Source: a virus
Length of the DNA stretch: 21,156 nucleotides
Reading direction: 5' to 3' (one strand)
Virus record (IMG/VR): IMGVR_UViG_3300020162_002836
Span: 1 to 21,156 of that record
Each line of letters starts with the position of its first letter. Position 1 is the first letter of the stretch. Below the pieces are notes generated by a model. The model saw only the letters and a program-made list of their open reading frames with translations. It searched no databases and was not told where the DNA came from. Below are positions 1 to 7,649 of the stretch, one piece after another. Made by a program: the position numbers and the translations under genes.

Positions 1-913
1 CTAATCGACGATGTCCTAGATTCTTTATTAATTCAGTAAACCTAGATATTGAGAATCTTTGAGAAAGACTTGCCTCCATTGTGACGTCAACAAAATTATT
101 ATTGAATATCTTACCTAATTCAGTTAAATTTAGGTCAAGTAATTCAGTCACATCAAACTTTAGATGTTTCGGTGAAAGTGTGTTAGGGACGAATTTTTCT
201 TTTATTTTTGTGTTAGAAAGATCTAGCACATAAAAGCCTTTTTCATTGCCTCTATCCCCACGGTCCATTTCAAATGGAGTTCCAACATAAAGAACATTAC
301 CGCTTTCCTGACGTATATGAATGTGGCCTGAGTAGATTCTCTTGAATCCTTTAATATCTTCTTGTTCTAGTCCATGTTCAAGCTTAGTTGCTTTATTCAA
401 GCTAAAGCCTTTAAAGTCAGTGTGACAAAATACATAGTCAGATGAAGAGTTTTTAGAGATAACGTCTTTTAAAGAATCTAGATTTTCTATCCAAGGTAAC
501 ATTAAAAAATTATGATTGCCCATCTTTAACTGAGCAGGTTTATCAAATATATGAAAGTTGTCAAAAATCCTATCAAATCCCTCTAAGGAATGAGTATCTG
601 TTCTATCTTTGTAGTAAACATCATGATTTCCAAGTATGACATAAACTCCTTTCTTAAACTTTTTAGCGAAGGTCTCAGCAATCTTTATGGAAAGCTTATA
701 GATTCGAGTATTAGTAGATTCTCGTACGTGATTCCAGTCTCCAACTTGAACTAGGATGTCGGTTGCTGGATCAAAGCCTTCTTCGTCTACTTGATTAAGG
801 AAAAAGTTTATTAAATAGTCTTGTTGTATTTCTGACCATTCTAATGAGTTGTTTCTTAAACCTAGATGTAGGTCTCCGAGTACAAATATTTTCCTAACTT
901 TTTCTAATATCAT
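1..913 (-). CDS. 47: Recombination endonuclease subunit gp47 (SbcD/Mre11-type), 3' end cut by window
   Basis: My translation of the minus strand from the ATG at 913 stays open to the window edge for 304 residues. All metallophosphoesterase motifs of the Mre11/SbcD family are visible in order: GDLHLG (about residues 13-18), GDWNH (58-62), GNHD (95-98), CHTD (163-166) and GHIH (196-199). These residues bind the two metals of the nuclease site. In T4, gp47 pairs with the gp46 ATPase to resect DNA ends for recombination-dependent replication. T4 gp47 is about 339 aa, so only some 35 residues should be missing. The start overlaps the stop of the 75-aa gene upstream as ATGA, indicating translational coupling. 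gp46 would be expected just beyond the left edge. Family assignment is firm; the T4 symbol is by family and context. Confidence 0.93.
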   Translation of the reverse strand, partial: MILEKVRKIFVLGDLHLGLRNNSLEWSEIQQDYLINFFLNQVDEEGFDPATDILVQVGDWNHVRESTNTRIYKLSIKIAETFAKKFKKGVYVILGNHDVYYKDRTDTHSLEGFDRIFDNFHIFDKPAQLKMGNHNFLMLPWIENLDSLKDVISKNSSSDYVFCHTDFKGFSLNKATKLEHGLEQEDIKGFKRIYSGHIHIRQESGNVLYVGTPFEMDRGDRGNEKGFYVLDLSNTKIKEKFVPNTLSPKHLKFDVTELLDLNLTELGKIFNNNFVDVTMEASLSQRFSISRFTELIKNLGHRRL

Positions 914-1137
914 AGTTGATTAGCTAACTTGTCCAAGTCTATTACTCTAAGTATGCTTTTAAGTTTAGCTAAGGCTTCATCTAATTCAGTAGGGGTAGTA
1001 AATGAATACGTTTGAGTCGTAACACCAGATGATACTATTAAATCGGTACCTGGTGAGCCGATTGCCTCTATACTGTATACATTATCTAGATTCAAGTAAA
1101 TAGAACCAGTCGAGTGAGTTAGCTTGATAAAAGTCAT
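910..1137 (-). CDS. Small beta-rich hypothetical protein (75 aa), FlbD-like pattern
   Basis: The function is not known. The product has an N-terminal beta-strand pattern (FIKLTHSTGSIYLNLDNV, then a SIEA strand, a turn, and LIVSSG). It ends with a helix containing DEALAKLKSI. This spacing resembles small proteins of the FlbD type, where an I-x-LT strand, a Gly turn and a Y/F-x-LN strand precede a strand-turn-strand hairpin. The similarity is judged by eye and is weak. No Cys, membrane segment or signal peptide is present. It sits between the 184-aa gene (1 nt away) and gp47 (4-nt ATGA overlap), so it is co-translated with the nuclease and may be an accessory protein. It is real as a gene because of the tight packing; its role is unassigned. 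Confidence 0.75.
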   Translation of the reverse strand: MTFIKLTHSTGSIYLNLDNVYSIEAIGSPGTDLIVSSGVTTQTYSFTTPTELDEALAKLKSILRVIDLDKLANQL

Positions 1138-1138
1138 A

Positions 1139-1693
1139 TTAGTGTATCTTTTTTTTTTGCATTTTGCCGTCTAAGAAATTGTATTTTTTATCTAATTCAA
1201 TTAACAATAACTCTTGAGCATCGGTGTCTAGGGAATCAAATATCTTCTTGTAATCAAAACCTGAAAAAGAAGAAATTGCTTCTAAGACATAAATTGGGCT
1301 ATAGAAGCTGGTTGTGCCTTTTGATTTATCTAAAGAATTATGAATCTTATTAAAGATTACACTTATTTCTTCCTTAGCAAACTTGTTTTTAAAGGTTAGT
1401 GATTCATCTATTTTATGAAAAACTTTGTTATTTAAAAAATCGTCGCTTTTTATAAAATCAAATATTCCATCTAAAATAAACTTAGCTTCTAAATTCTCTT
1501 CATATTCATAGACGTCCTTTAAGTAAGAGTCAGAATAGTCGGCTACTACCGATATTTTTTTAGAAAACTCATATTCTTCGGTTTCTTTTAGACCTTCACC
1601 AGTATTATACCGATTGTTAAATATTTTATCTTCTTTGTGTATTAACTCATCTGAGTCGTTTACGTTTTCGTTTGTTTCTTCATCATTTGACAT
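1139..1693 (-). CDS. Acidic hypothetical protein (184 aa) between gp41 and gp47
   Basis: I do not recognise this protein. The first 25 residues are strongly acidic and Asn-rich and look disordered. The rest reads as a mostly helical domain, with hydrophobic helices around residues 70-85 (KFILDGIFDFIKS) and 130-165 (VLEAISSFSGF and AQELLLIELDKKY). The C-terminus is a short basic tail (KMQKKKIH). No catalytic motif or zinc ligand set is visible. It lies 15 nt downstream of the gp41 helicase gene and 1 nt upstream of the 75-aa gene, so it belongs to the replication operon. The start is preceded by an A/T-rich leader without Shine-Dalgarno sequence. A helicase or nuclease accessory role is possible from context only. 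Confidence 0.8.
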   Translation of the reverse strand: MSNDEETNENVNDSDELIHKEDKIFNNRYNTGEGLKETEEYEFSKKISVVADYSDSYLKDVYEYEENLEAKFILDGIFDFIKSDDFLNNKVFHKIDESLTFKNKFAKEEISVIFNKIHNSLDKSKGTTSFYSPIYVLEAISSFSGFDYKKIFDSLDTDAQELLLIELDKKYNFLDGKMQKKKIH

Positions 1694-1708
1694 TAAAATT
1701 AATTATTT

Positions 1709-3196
1709 TTATATTGATGCAAAAAGAGAGTCATAATCTTCTTCTAAGTTAACAACTGTGCTGTTTTGCTCTTCTATTTTTTTATCTATTTCTTGATATT
1801 CTGTGCGAAGTTCATCTGCCATTCTAGTTACTTCTTCATCGTCGCTATAGAACTCGCTGTTTATTCCAGACTCTTCAGTGAGTCTAAAAAAGTCCTTTTG
1901 CATACTAAAAAACTTATAGCTTTCTTCATACCCATTATCTCGATTAGCTATCACTTTTATCTTCATTCTGCTTTCTAATGGACTCCGCATTAGTCCAAAA
2001 AGAGAATCTACTGTGTGTATTAGACCAAAGGATTCAGCAACTGACTCCATACCTAAATCAAAGTTATCTACGTCCTCTCTTCGTATTTGAGTTGCGCTGA
2101 TAATACACCATTCATTTCTCATTGCTACACCTCTAAGCTCTTCAGAAATAGCCTTTATTTTTTCATAAAGTCCATTTTGATCCTTAATTGGTCTAAGTAA
2201 GTTTAGGTAATCAACTACTATTACTTTAAACTTCTTGTTCATCTTCTGTTCAAGTCGTAAGAAATAGTTTTCTATATCAATAGCAGTAGCTCCACCAGTT
2301 GGAAACTCCTTAACTATTAATTCGCCTATCGTTCTACCGCTGTCCTTAAGTGCTTGAATTTTATTTTGAATTAGCTTAGTTGCATTTTCATCTGTAATTT
2401 TAGCATAGTCTTCGCCGGGTATATTCAGGATATTTGAACCTATCCTTTTCATGTATGCACGATCAGCAAGCTCAACAGTTACTAAACCAGTAACGTTTCC
2501 AGTCAAAAAGGATCGAGCTGCTATATTACCTAGAACCATTGACTTACCTACTTTAGGTCGACCTTGGAAAACTACTAATGCTTTTGAATTCCAACCGCCT
2601 CCTTGAACTTTATCTAAAAAACTAAAACCTGTCGGGCTTCCGCTTTTAGAAATTTGAATATGAGAATCAGGATTAAAGAAATTAAGACCAGTGTCTCCAC
2701 TTGAAAAATTGATCGCTAATTTATTACTAATATCGTTTCTTACTTTTTGTGAAATCTGATCAATATTGTCTGGATCAATGGCAGTAGTCTTTAAATATGT
2801 GAAAAGATCAGCAACAGTCAAGTTAAGGTTTCTAAGAAGTATAAAAGACCTTACGTACTTATAGAGATAATCATAATTACACTCACTTAGTGAAAATGCA
2901 TATAGGTCTTCAAACTCTGCTTCTGAAACTGAATAGTTAAGTAGTTCTAAGTAGGTTCTTAATTCTTTTGGATTTGGTATCTTTTCATATTCTTTAAAAA
3001 ACTTAAGAGCAGCTTTGAAAGATTCTTGGCGTATATCATCGTTAAAATAACTAGGCCTAAGCATCGGCATTAGTTCTTCTTTTCTTAGCGAGTCGTGACT
3101 ACTTGGCTTAATATCATTAACATCATTTCTGGTGTTAAGTACAAAGTTCCAAACCATTTTCTCTAACGAGTCAATATTTTCAGTGAAATCAATCAT
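1709..3196 (-). CDS. 41: Replicative DNA helicase gp41 (DnaB family)
   Basis: This is a hexameric 5'-3' replicative helicase that unwinds the fork ahead of the phage polymerase. The 495-aa product has a helical N-terminal region (about 1-160) and a RecA-fold C-terminal domain. Walker A is GRPKVGKS at residues 212-219. The DnaB-type VELADRAYMKR segment (about 241-251) follows, and Walker B is VIVVDYLNLL at 325-334. A sensor-like SATQIRRED motif follows. T4 gp41 is about 475 aa, so the length is normal. The C-terminus is acidic and probably flexible. The start overlaps the end of the upstream small gene by 8 nt. Gene order uvsX, small gene, 41 matches the T4 order uvsX-40-41. No separate primase (gp61) is visible in the window. 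Confidence 0.95.
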   Translation of the reverse strand: MIDFTENIDSLEKMVWNFVLNTRNDVNDIKPSSHDSLRKEELMPMLRPSYFNDDIRQESFKAALKFFKEYEKIPNPKELRTYLELLNYSVSEAEFEDLYAFSLSECNYDYLYKYVRSFILLRNLNLTVADLFTYLKTTAIDPDNIDQISQKVRNDISNKLAINFSSGDTGLNFFNPDSHIQISKSGSPTGFSFLDKVQGGGWNSKALVVFQGRPKVGKSMVLGNIAARSFLTGNVTGLVTVELADRAYMKRIGSNILNIPGEDYAKITDENATKLIQNKIQALKDSGRTIGELIVKEFPTGGATAIDIENYFLRLEQKMNKKFKVIVVDYLNLLRPIKDQNGLYEKIKAISEELRGVAMRNEWCIISATQIRREDVDNFDLGMESVAESFGLIHTVDSLFGLMRSPLESRMKIKVIANRDNGYEESYKFFSMQKDFFRLTEESGINSEFYSDDEEVTRMADELRTEYQEIDKKIEEQNSTVVNLEEDYDSLFASI

Positions 3197-3521
3197 TTAT
3201 TTGATAAAAGTGTTTTAGTGCGTTTTTTGTAAAAAATATAGACTCCCCTTTTGATATTAATAATTCGTCCTTTAATAAAGCCTTTAGATATTGAACTATC
3301 TCTTCCTTAAAAGTTTCATCTTTAATTCTGTCACTAAATACGTACTTTAGTGATTTAGAAGAAAATTTAAAAGAACCCATATCAAGATCCTTTGCTTTAG
3401 TTGCATATACTCTAATTAAATATTGAGATATCTCAAATATAGGATAATACTTATCTCTCATGGAATCTTCTCCATGTAAACCAAGATAATATTTTATAGG
3501 TAGGTCTTCTCTAAGCAGCAT
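3189..3521 (-). CDS. Small hypothetical protein (about 110 aa) between uvsX and gp41, possible winged-helix fold
   Basis: Function is unassigned. The reading frame has four candidate ATG starts, at 3557, 3536, 3530 and 3521. I chose 3521 (MLLREDLPIKYY...), which gives an 11-nt overlap with the uvsX stop. The upstream starts would only read through the acidic UvsX tail codons in another frame. The C-terminal half (FKEEIVQYLKALLKDELLI, then a strand pair ending in FFTKNALKHFYQ) reads like helix-turn-helix plus wing, suggesting a winged-helix nucleic-acid or protein-binding fold. It overlaps the gp41 start by 8 nt and so is probably made at a fixed ratio to the helicase. In T4 this slot holds gene 40, a membrane-associated head-vertex protein, but no membrane segment is seen here. 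A helicase-loading role is an alternative from position alone. Confidence 0.75.
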   Translation of the reverse strand: MLLREDLPIKYYLGLHGEDSMRDKYYPIFEISQYLIRVYATKAKDLDMGSFKFSSKSLKYVFSDRIKDETFKEEIVQYLKALLKDELLISKGESIFFTKNALKHFYQIND

Positions 3522-4713
3522 CGTCGTCATCTTCATCAGTAAGATTTGATAACTCATCGTTCTCTAGAAGATCGATCTCAGCTTGAGTTTCTGGAAATTT
3601 AAAAGTTGGTTTGATTACTTTTGCATCAAGTTCTTTTAAAACATCATTTGTGAATAATTTACCAGTAAAGAAATCCTTTAATGGAACTAATTCACCGCTA
3701 TGTCGAATGACGTAGCTTTTTCCTAGCTTCTTAGGTAAAAAATAAAATTTCTCTCCACCTACCTCAAACTCAGAACAAATAGACTGTTCGTCTGCTTTTA
3801 GTTTTAAGTATTCCTTTTCAGTAAGTTTATTACCTCGACCTGCTCCGCAGTTTTCCCAACTAACAAATTGTTCTAGTCCAACATATTGATTCATTCCTTT
3901 ATGGAAAGAAATGTGGAACTCTATATCAATAGGTTTTGCAAGACGGTTTTTTCTGGTTTTAGATCGAACTATAATTCCAGTTGTGGTCTTGGCTTCGTCT
4001 CTTAAAGTACCTTTACTTAACATAAGGATGATTGATGCAGAGAATTCTGGACCTCCGCCACCAGACATACCTTTTGGTGTGTACTGATCCATTGAAGCAT
4101 ATGTGTGATTGGTAAAAATGAAAGGAACTTTTAGGTTAGAAAGATCTAAAGTAAAAGACTTAAACATTGCTCTTAGTTCTTTAGAGCGAAGTCCCATGTC
4201 TGCTGCATTCTTACCTGCATCCATGTCTCTCTTACTTTTATCAGTATCTAACATGCCTACTGAATCTACTACGATCGCTGCCTTTAAGCCGGTCGTCTCT
4301 TTCATAGTATCAATAAAGTCATTTATAAAGAATTTAACTTCGCTAATTAGACCTATTCGTAAATATTTTAATTTTTCAAGATCTACTCCAAACTTTTCAT
4401 AGTCGGATCGATCGATTGCTCCCTCAGTATCTATGTAAAATACAAAATAATCTTTCTTTTGTAGTTCCCTAACTGCATTTAAGCATAGAAAAGTTTTACC
4501 TGATCCTGAATCTCCAGCAATACCGATACTTCTAGTGTTTGGATAGCCTCCAAATAATGAACCTGATAGCTGAGCATTAAGTAAGTAGTTTCCAGTTGGG
4601 ATATATTCATCTATATCTGAAAAACCCATTAAAGTAACTTTAGACTTTACTTTTTTCTCTAATATGTCATTGAATTTGTTAAACGCTGAAATTGCGTCTT
4701 TTGAACTTGCCAT
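3511..4713 (-). CDS. uvsX: UvsX recombinase (RecA/Rad51 family)
   Basis: This is the ATP-dependent strand-exchange protein for recombination-dependent replication and repair. The 400-aa length is close to T4 UvsX (about 391). Walker A is GDSGSGKT at residues 67-74, and the strand FVFYIDTEGAID (90-101) carries the conserved TEG. Walker B is AAIVVD (145-150), followed by SVGML. The FTNHTYASM segment (about 200-208) matches RecA motif 4. The MSGGGGPEF segment (216-224) corresponds to the DNA-binding loop 2 region. The C-terminus is very acidic (a DEDDDD stretch), as in T4 UvsX. The start has an A-rich leader with no Shine-Dalgarno (AAAAGAAAATAAAAAACT before ATG). The gene lies 40 nt after the Nudix-like gene in the same operon. 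Confidence 0.95.
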   Translation of the reverse strand: MASSKDAISAFNKFNDILEKKVKSKVTLMGFSDIDEYIPTGNYLLNAQLSGSLFGGYPNTRSIGIAGDSGSGKTFLCLNAVRELQKKDYFVFYIDTEGAIDRSDYEKFGVDLEKLKYLRIGLISEVKFFINDFIDTMKETTGLKAAIVVDSVGMLDTDKSKRDMDAGKNAADMGLRSKELRAMFKSFTLDLSNLKVPFIFTNHTYASMDQYTPKGMSGGGGPEFSASIILMLSKGTLRDEAKTTTGIIVRSKTRKNRLAKPIDIEFHISFHKGMNQYVGLEQFVSWENCGAGRGNKLTEKEYLKLKADEQSICSEFEVGGEKFYFLPKKLGKSYVIRHSGELVPLKDFFTGKLFTNDVLKELDAKVIKPTFKFPETQAEIDLLENDELSNLTDEDDDDAA

Positions 4714-4753
4714 AGTTTTTTATTTTCTTTTACTATAGAAACTATAAATAGTT

Positions 4754-5302
4754 CTATTCTGAGATATAAGAAAGAAGTAAAAGAGTGCAGGCAAGTACTA
4801 AGGAATCGGTGATTTCACCGTTCATTACTCTACTTAATCTAGTCTTGTCTAGTGAGTGCTTATTCGTAGAATTAGAAAGAGTAAAACCAGTAGGGTCTTC
4901 TGAATATGGGTTTAGATTAACTGCGTATGCATGATAAGTCTTTTGAAATGGAGCTCCGTGTTGTACTTTACCTATGTAATAGATGTCGTTGGGCTCTACT
5001 TTTTTTAATCCTAATTCAACTTCCATACAAGAGATTAGAGAGTCATGATAAGTATCAAACTCATCAGGAACAAGAGTCTTAGTGATACACTTTTTATTTG
5101 GTGAGTCCAAAATATGATCGTAAAATCCATGAAGATATATGTTTTTAATTTGGCCACTCTCATTTGTATCAAATGGAATTATGCAAATTGAATCACTTTG
5201 AGCAACGACTCTCCTAAAATCTCCAGCTTCTCCTTTGAAGCTTACGACTTTGTACTTATCGTCTACATAATCTTCTTTTCTTATTACGTGTTCTTTATTC
5301 AT
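4754..5302 (-). CDS. Nudix-fold-like protein with degenerate Nudix box (182 aa)
   Basis: The layout resembles a Nudix domain. Two strands carry VVAQSDSICIIPFD and QIKNIYLHGF (about residues 31-60). A loop with a Pro-Asp-Glu follows, then a helix with SCMEVELGL (about 90-98) in the place of the Nudix helix, then YYIGKVQHGAPFQKTYHAYAVNL (about 106-130) like the GK...P...E..YFYVA segment of Nudix hydrolases. The canonical box GX5EX7REUXEEXGU is not intact: the REUXEE positions keep only scattered Glu residues. It may therefore be an inactive Nudix fold or an unrelated protein. The C-terminus contains a hydrophobic helix (SLVLACTLLLLSYI), possibly buried or membrane-seeking. The start overlaps the upstream gene's stop by 8 nt. 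The assignment is by eye and tentative. Confidence 0.7.
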   Translation of the reverse strand: MNKEHVIRKEDYVDDKYKVVSFKGEAGDFRRVVAQSDSICIIPFDTNESGQIKNIYLHGFYDHILDSPNKKCITKTLVPDEFDTYHDSLISCMEVELGLKKVEPNDIYYIGKVQHGAPFQKTYHAYAVNLNPYSEDPTGFTLSNSTNKHSLDKTRLSRVMNGEITDSLVLACTLLLLSYISE

Positions 5303-5903
5303 GAATTTCGGTAAAATTTATACCGCTCGGCGTAGTTTGTTTTTCTTCAAAAAGCTTGGCGATAGATTCTTTGACTACTGTTTTATTTATCACTCTAAAA
5401 ACATAGTCGGTGAGTTCGTCCATAAATTTATTCTTGTCTTTAGCATTTGAATAAAGCATAGCTAAAAAATTCTGATCAGGAAGCTTAACAGTAACGCCTA
5501 AACCTATTTCACGGTCCTCAGAGTCAAACATTTCAAACATGCTGGCAACTTGCTGAGTCGGTTGAGCCTGATTACCATTTTGAGTAAACGATTGAGGATT
5601 ATTAGTAGAAACAGGTTGAACTTTAGGCTTATTTACTGGTCGAGCAGGACCAGCAATAGATTCTACTTCAGCTCTACTTAACGGCTGCATGTCCTCAGTC
5701 AACATAAAAAGAGAAGAATTTAGGTGCTCAGTATCTATTGAAGAGCCATCATCAAAGATAGCAAAAAAACGATTACCTTTAGGTTCTATTTTTTTACAGT
5801 GAACTACCTTTCCAAGTAGTTCAGGTCGAGGTGTTTTTATCCATTGGAACTTTTGACCACCAAAGTTCTCCATTAACTGAATGAGTCTTTCTTCGTTAAA
5901 CAT
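5295..5903 (-). CDS. Hypothetical two-domain protein (202 aa) with Pro/Gln-rich linker
   Basis: This protein is not recognised. The frame is open further upstream, to 6017. I place the start at 5903 (MFNEERLIQL) because it follows a typical A-rich leader and lies 19 nt after the preceding stop, while the longer version would overlap the upstream gene heavily with Lys/Leu-rich shadow sequence. Residues 1-75 look like a small beta barrel (LLGKVVHCKKI, RFFAIFDDGSSID, SSLFML), reminiscent of SH3/Tudor-like folds. Residues 85-120 are a Pro/Asn/Gln-rich disordered linker. Residues 121-190 form a second unit with a strand pair and an acidic helix. No enzyme motif is visible. It sits between gp43A and UvsX in the replication operon. 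Confidence 0.78.
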   Translation of the reverse strand: MFNEERLIQLMENFGGQKFQWIKTPRPELLGKVVHCKKIEPKGNRFFAIFDDGSSIDTEHLNSSLFMLTEDMQPLSRAEVESIAGPARPVNKPKVQPVSTNNPQSFTQNGNQAQPTQQVASMFEMFDSEDREIGLGVTVKLPDQNFLAMLYSNAKDKNKFMDELTDYVFRVINKTVVKESIAKLFEEKQTTPSGINFTEIHE

Positions 5904-5922
5904 AATATTGTTATTATTTTTT

Positions 5923-6213
5923 TTATTGCTCAAATAATTCTTCCATAGTGGAAGCATTTTTAGTCTTTTCAATAGCTTTTTGAAAATCATCTTCAATAAA
6001 TTTTTCTTGAGTTCCATCAGTTACTGTTGTTAAACCAAATGTAGAAAATGGACGAGCTGCAACTGGTGTAGATAAAACTTCTGCTGCTCGAGCTTCGCTT
6101 TTTAAACCTTCTAACTTCTTTCTAATGTCCTTTATGTGTTGAACAGAGGGTTTGTTTTTACAGGCATCAAGAAGGCCTTCTAACCAATTTGTAAATCTTT
6201 CATTTGAATTCAT
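5923..6213 (-). CDS. Hypothetical helical protein (96 aa) downstream of gp43A
   Basis: The function is not known. The product has an N-terminal helical hairpin (about residues 5-48, with Lys/Glu-rich helices HIKDIRKKLEGLKSEARAAE). A short Pro/Thr-rich hinge follows, then a C-terminal helix ending in MEELFEQ. There is no zinc site, membrane segment or catalytic motif. It starts 8 nt after the stop of the truncated polymerase gene and is in the -1 frame relative to it, with no stop codon in between (see the shift-prone site at 6228-6234). It carries none of the missing polymerase motifs B and C. It is probably a small accessory protein of the replication operon. Confidence 0.72.
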   Translation of the reverse strand: MNSNERFTNWLEGLLDACKNKPSVQHIKDIRKKLEGLKSEARAAEVLSTPVAARPFSTFGLTTVTDGTQEKFIEDDFQKAIEKTKNASTMEELFEQ

Positions 6214-6221
6214 ACTATATT

Positions 6222-7649
6222 TTATTTTTTTAAATTTTTAATGTTTTTTATCTCGCCTTGAGTTTTTATCCGCTCGTTGTATAACTTAGTTAATATAGAT
6301 CGAGCAACAGAATCAGTTTTTCCGCTAAATGCTGTGTTATTTTTAGTGTGTATATCTTTTTCATCAAGTTTGATTTCGTCTAACTTTCCAATATATGTAT
6401 CTGGAGATATATTAAACTGTATCTGTATGTTAGGATACATTGATGAAAAGTCATAGCACGCAATTGCACCATAATATCCTGGAACAGGGTCCTTTACGTA
6501 TGCACCCTCATATGTAGCATTAATGTCATTTGTTTCTCCCCAAGGAAGCTTCATCATTTTTAAGTTCTTGTTTAGAAACTCTCGACACATAAGGACCTCA
6601 GCTATGTAAACTGGACTAAATACTTTGTTGATTTCTACTTGTGCAACATTTGCCATTGAAAAGGCAACGTCTAAAATAGAAAGCTTGTCCTCTATCAACT
6701 TAACTAAGATAACGTCGATTACGTTGTACATAGTAAACAAATAAACATCTTTTTGAAATTCCATAAAGGAGTCATATTTGTGTTTAAGTTTAGCTGTTCC
6801 TAAAACTAGTCCTGAAATATAGTCTAGTTTATAGTTTTCAATTACTTTGTACGGTTTAAGTTTTTCAAAGACTTGCATGTAATCTAAAACACCTAGGTGA
6901 GTAGGAACCTTTACTTTTGAAAAAGTAGTTTTAGTTGGCATGTTTTCTACTGGATCAATATTGATATTTTTTGCTCTATTCATTAGGTATTTCCAGTCAA
7001 ATTCAGTAACATTCCAGCCCGTAACAAAAGAAAGGTGAGGCATGACTTTGTGAAAAAAGAATTCCATCAGCTCTTTCTCAGTAGTAAAAAACTTATATTT
7101 GATCTTAAAGTCTTGTTCAAATAGGCTAGCATCTTCTGGTTTAAGAGGTACTGTCTTTTTAAAATATTCATTAACTTCTTTTTCCATTCTATCTATTTGA
7201 CTTTGATCCAATCCATCAGGTTGATCTTCAGCAGTTAACATAGATAGTATATAAGTTACATTGTCTTCATTACAAAAAGATATTAGACCTACTGGCATTT
7301 TAGCTTTTTCTGGTTCTGGAAAGGAATCATCTATCAACTTAATCTCAATATCAAGATAAGTCTTCTTAGGATAGTTATCAAAATTATAAATGAGCTCAGT
7401 TTCTTCAGGTGTAAACTTTTCTTTAATTAGCTCCTGTATTCTAAATTGATTGACCCACTGCCCTTGTGTTGAGCTCTTCTTTATGTACTTGCCATTCCAA
7501 TTTCTAGTAGTAGTTGGCGACGTTGACTCTACCCAATTAAATACTTCATGGTCAACTAACCGTTTTTTAATAAAATCAATCTTTCCTTTATCATTATAAT
7601 AAGAGATCATTAATTGGTTGTCATGAGTTACTTCAGAACCTACTATCAT
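6222..7649 (-). CDS. 43A: DNA polymerase gp43, N-terminal half only (exonuclease domain plus palm motif A); split polymerase
   Basis: This is the front half of a T4-type family B replicative polymerase. The N-terminal domain is followed by the 3'-5' proofreading exonuclease. Exo I is LDIE (D100, E102), Exo II is NVTEFD (N213-D218), and Exo III is YNVIDV (Y308, D312). The palm begins with GAYVKDPVPGYYGAIACYDF and motif A, DFSSMYP, at residues 400-406. The protein then ends after a fingers-type helix (YNERIKTQGEIKNIKNLKK) at residue 475. T4 gp43 is about 898 aa, so motif B (K-x3-N-S-x-Y-G) and motif C (DTD) are absent here and appear in no other frame in this window. Aeromonas T4-like phages are known to carry split 43A/43B genes, so this is probably functional with a partner encoded elsewhere. 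The start overlaps the zinc-ribbon gene as ATGA. Confidence 0.93.
   Translation of the reverse strand: MIVGSEVTHDNQLMISYYNDKGKIDFIKKRLVDHEVFNWVESTSPTTTRNWNGKYIKKSSTQGQWVNQFRIQELIKEKFTPEETELIYNFDNYPKKTYLDIEIKLIDDSFPEPEKAKMPVGLISFCNEDNVTYILSMLTAEDQPDGLDQSQIDRMEKEVNEYFKKTVPLKPEDASLFEQDFKIKYKFFTTEKELMEFFFHKVMPHLSFVTGWNVTEFDWKYLMNRAKNINIDPVENMPTKTTFSKVKVPTHLGVLDYMQVFEKLKPYKVIENYKLDYISGLVLGTAKLKHKYDSFMEFQKDVYLFTMYNVIDVILVKLIEDKLSILDVAFSMANVAQVEINKVFSPVYIAEVLMCREFLNKNLKMMKLPWGETNDINATYEGAYVKDPVPGYYGAIACYDFSSMYPNIQIQFNISPDTYIGKLDEIKLDEKDIHTKNNTAFSGKTDSVARSILTKLYNERIKTQGEIKNIKNLKK
6228..6234 (-). other. Possible -1 slippery heptamer TTTAAAA just before the gp43A stop
   Basis: In the gp43A frame the last codons read AAT TTA AAA AAA TAA, so TTTAAAA sits exactly in the X XXY YYZ register of -1 frameshift sites. 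The -1 frame stays open from there through ATA AAA TAT AGT into the ATG of the 96-aa gene, so a shift would give a fusion. No strong downstream stem or pseudoknot is obvious. The A/T-rich leader alone could produce this match by chance. Confidence 0.25.

Noticed and set aside
4743-4750. Exact TATAAATA on the plus strand between uvsX and the Nudix-like gene
   Set aside because: It points away from both flanking minus-strand genes and no plus-strand gene follows; it is part of a short A/T inverted repeat (AACTAT-AA-ATAGTT) and is probably chance.
5384-5391. GATAAATA on the minus strand inside the 202-aa coding region
   Set aside because: It is explained by codons of a conserved-looking segment (VINKT), lacks the full 12-base word, and is about 80 nt from the next start.
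5904-6017. N-terminal extension of the 202-aa protein to an ATG at 6017
   Set aside because: The extension would overlap the upstream gene by about 95 nt and reads as Lys/Leu/Asn-rich low-complexity sequence; the ATG at 5903 has a typical A-rich leader.
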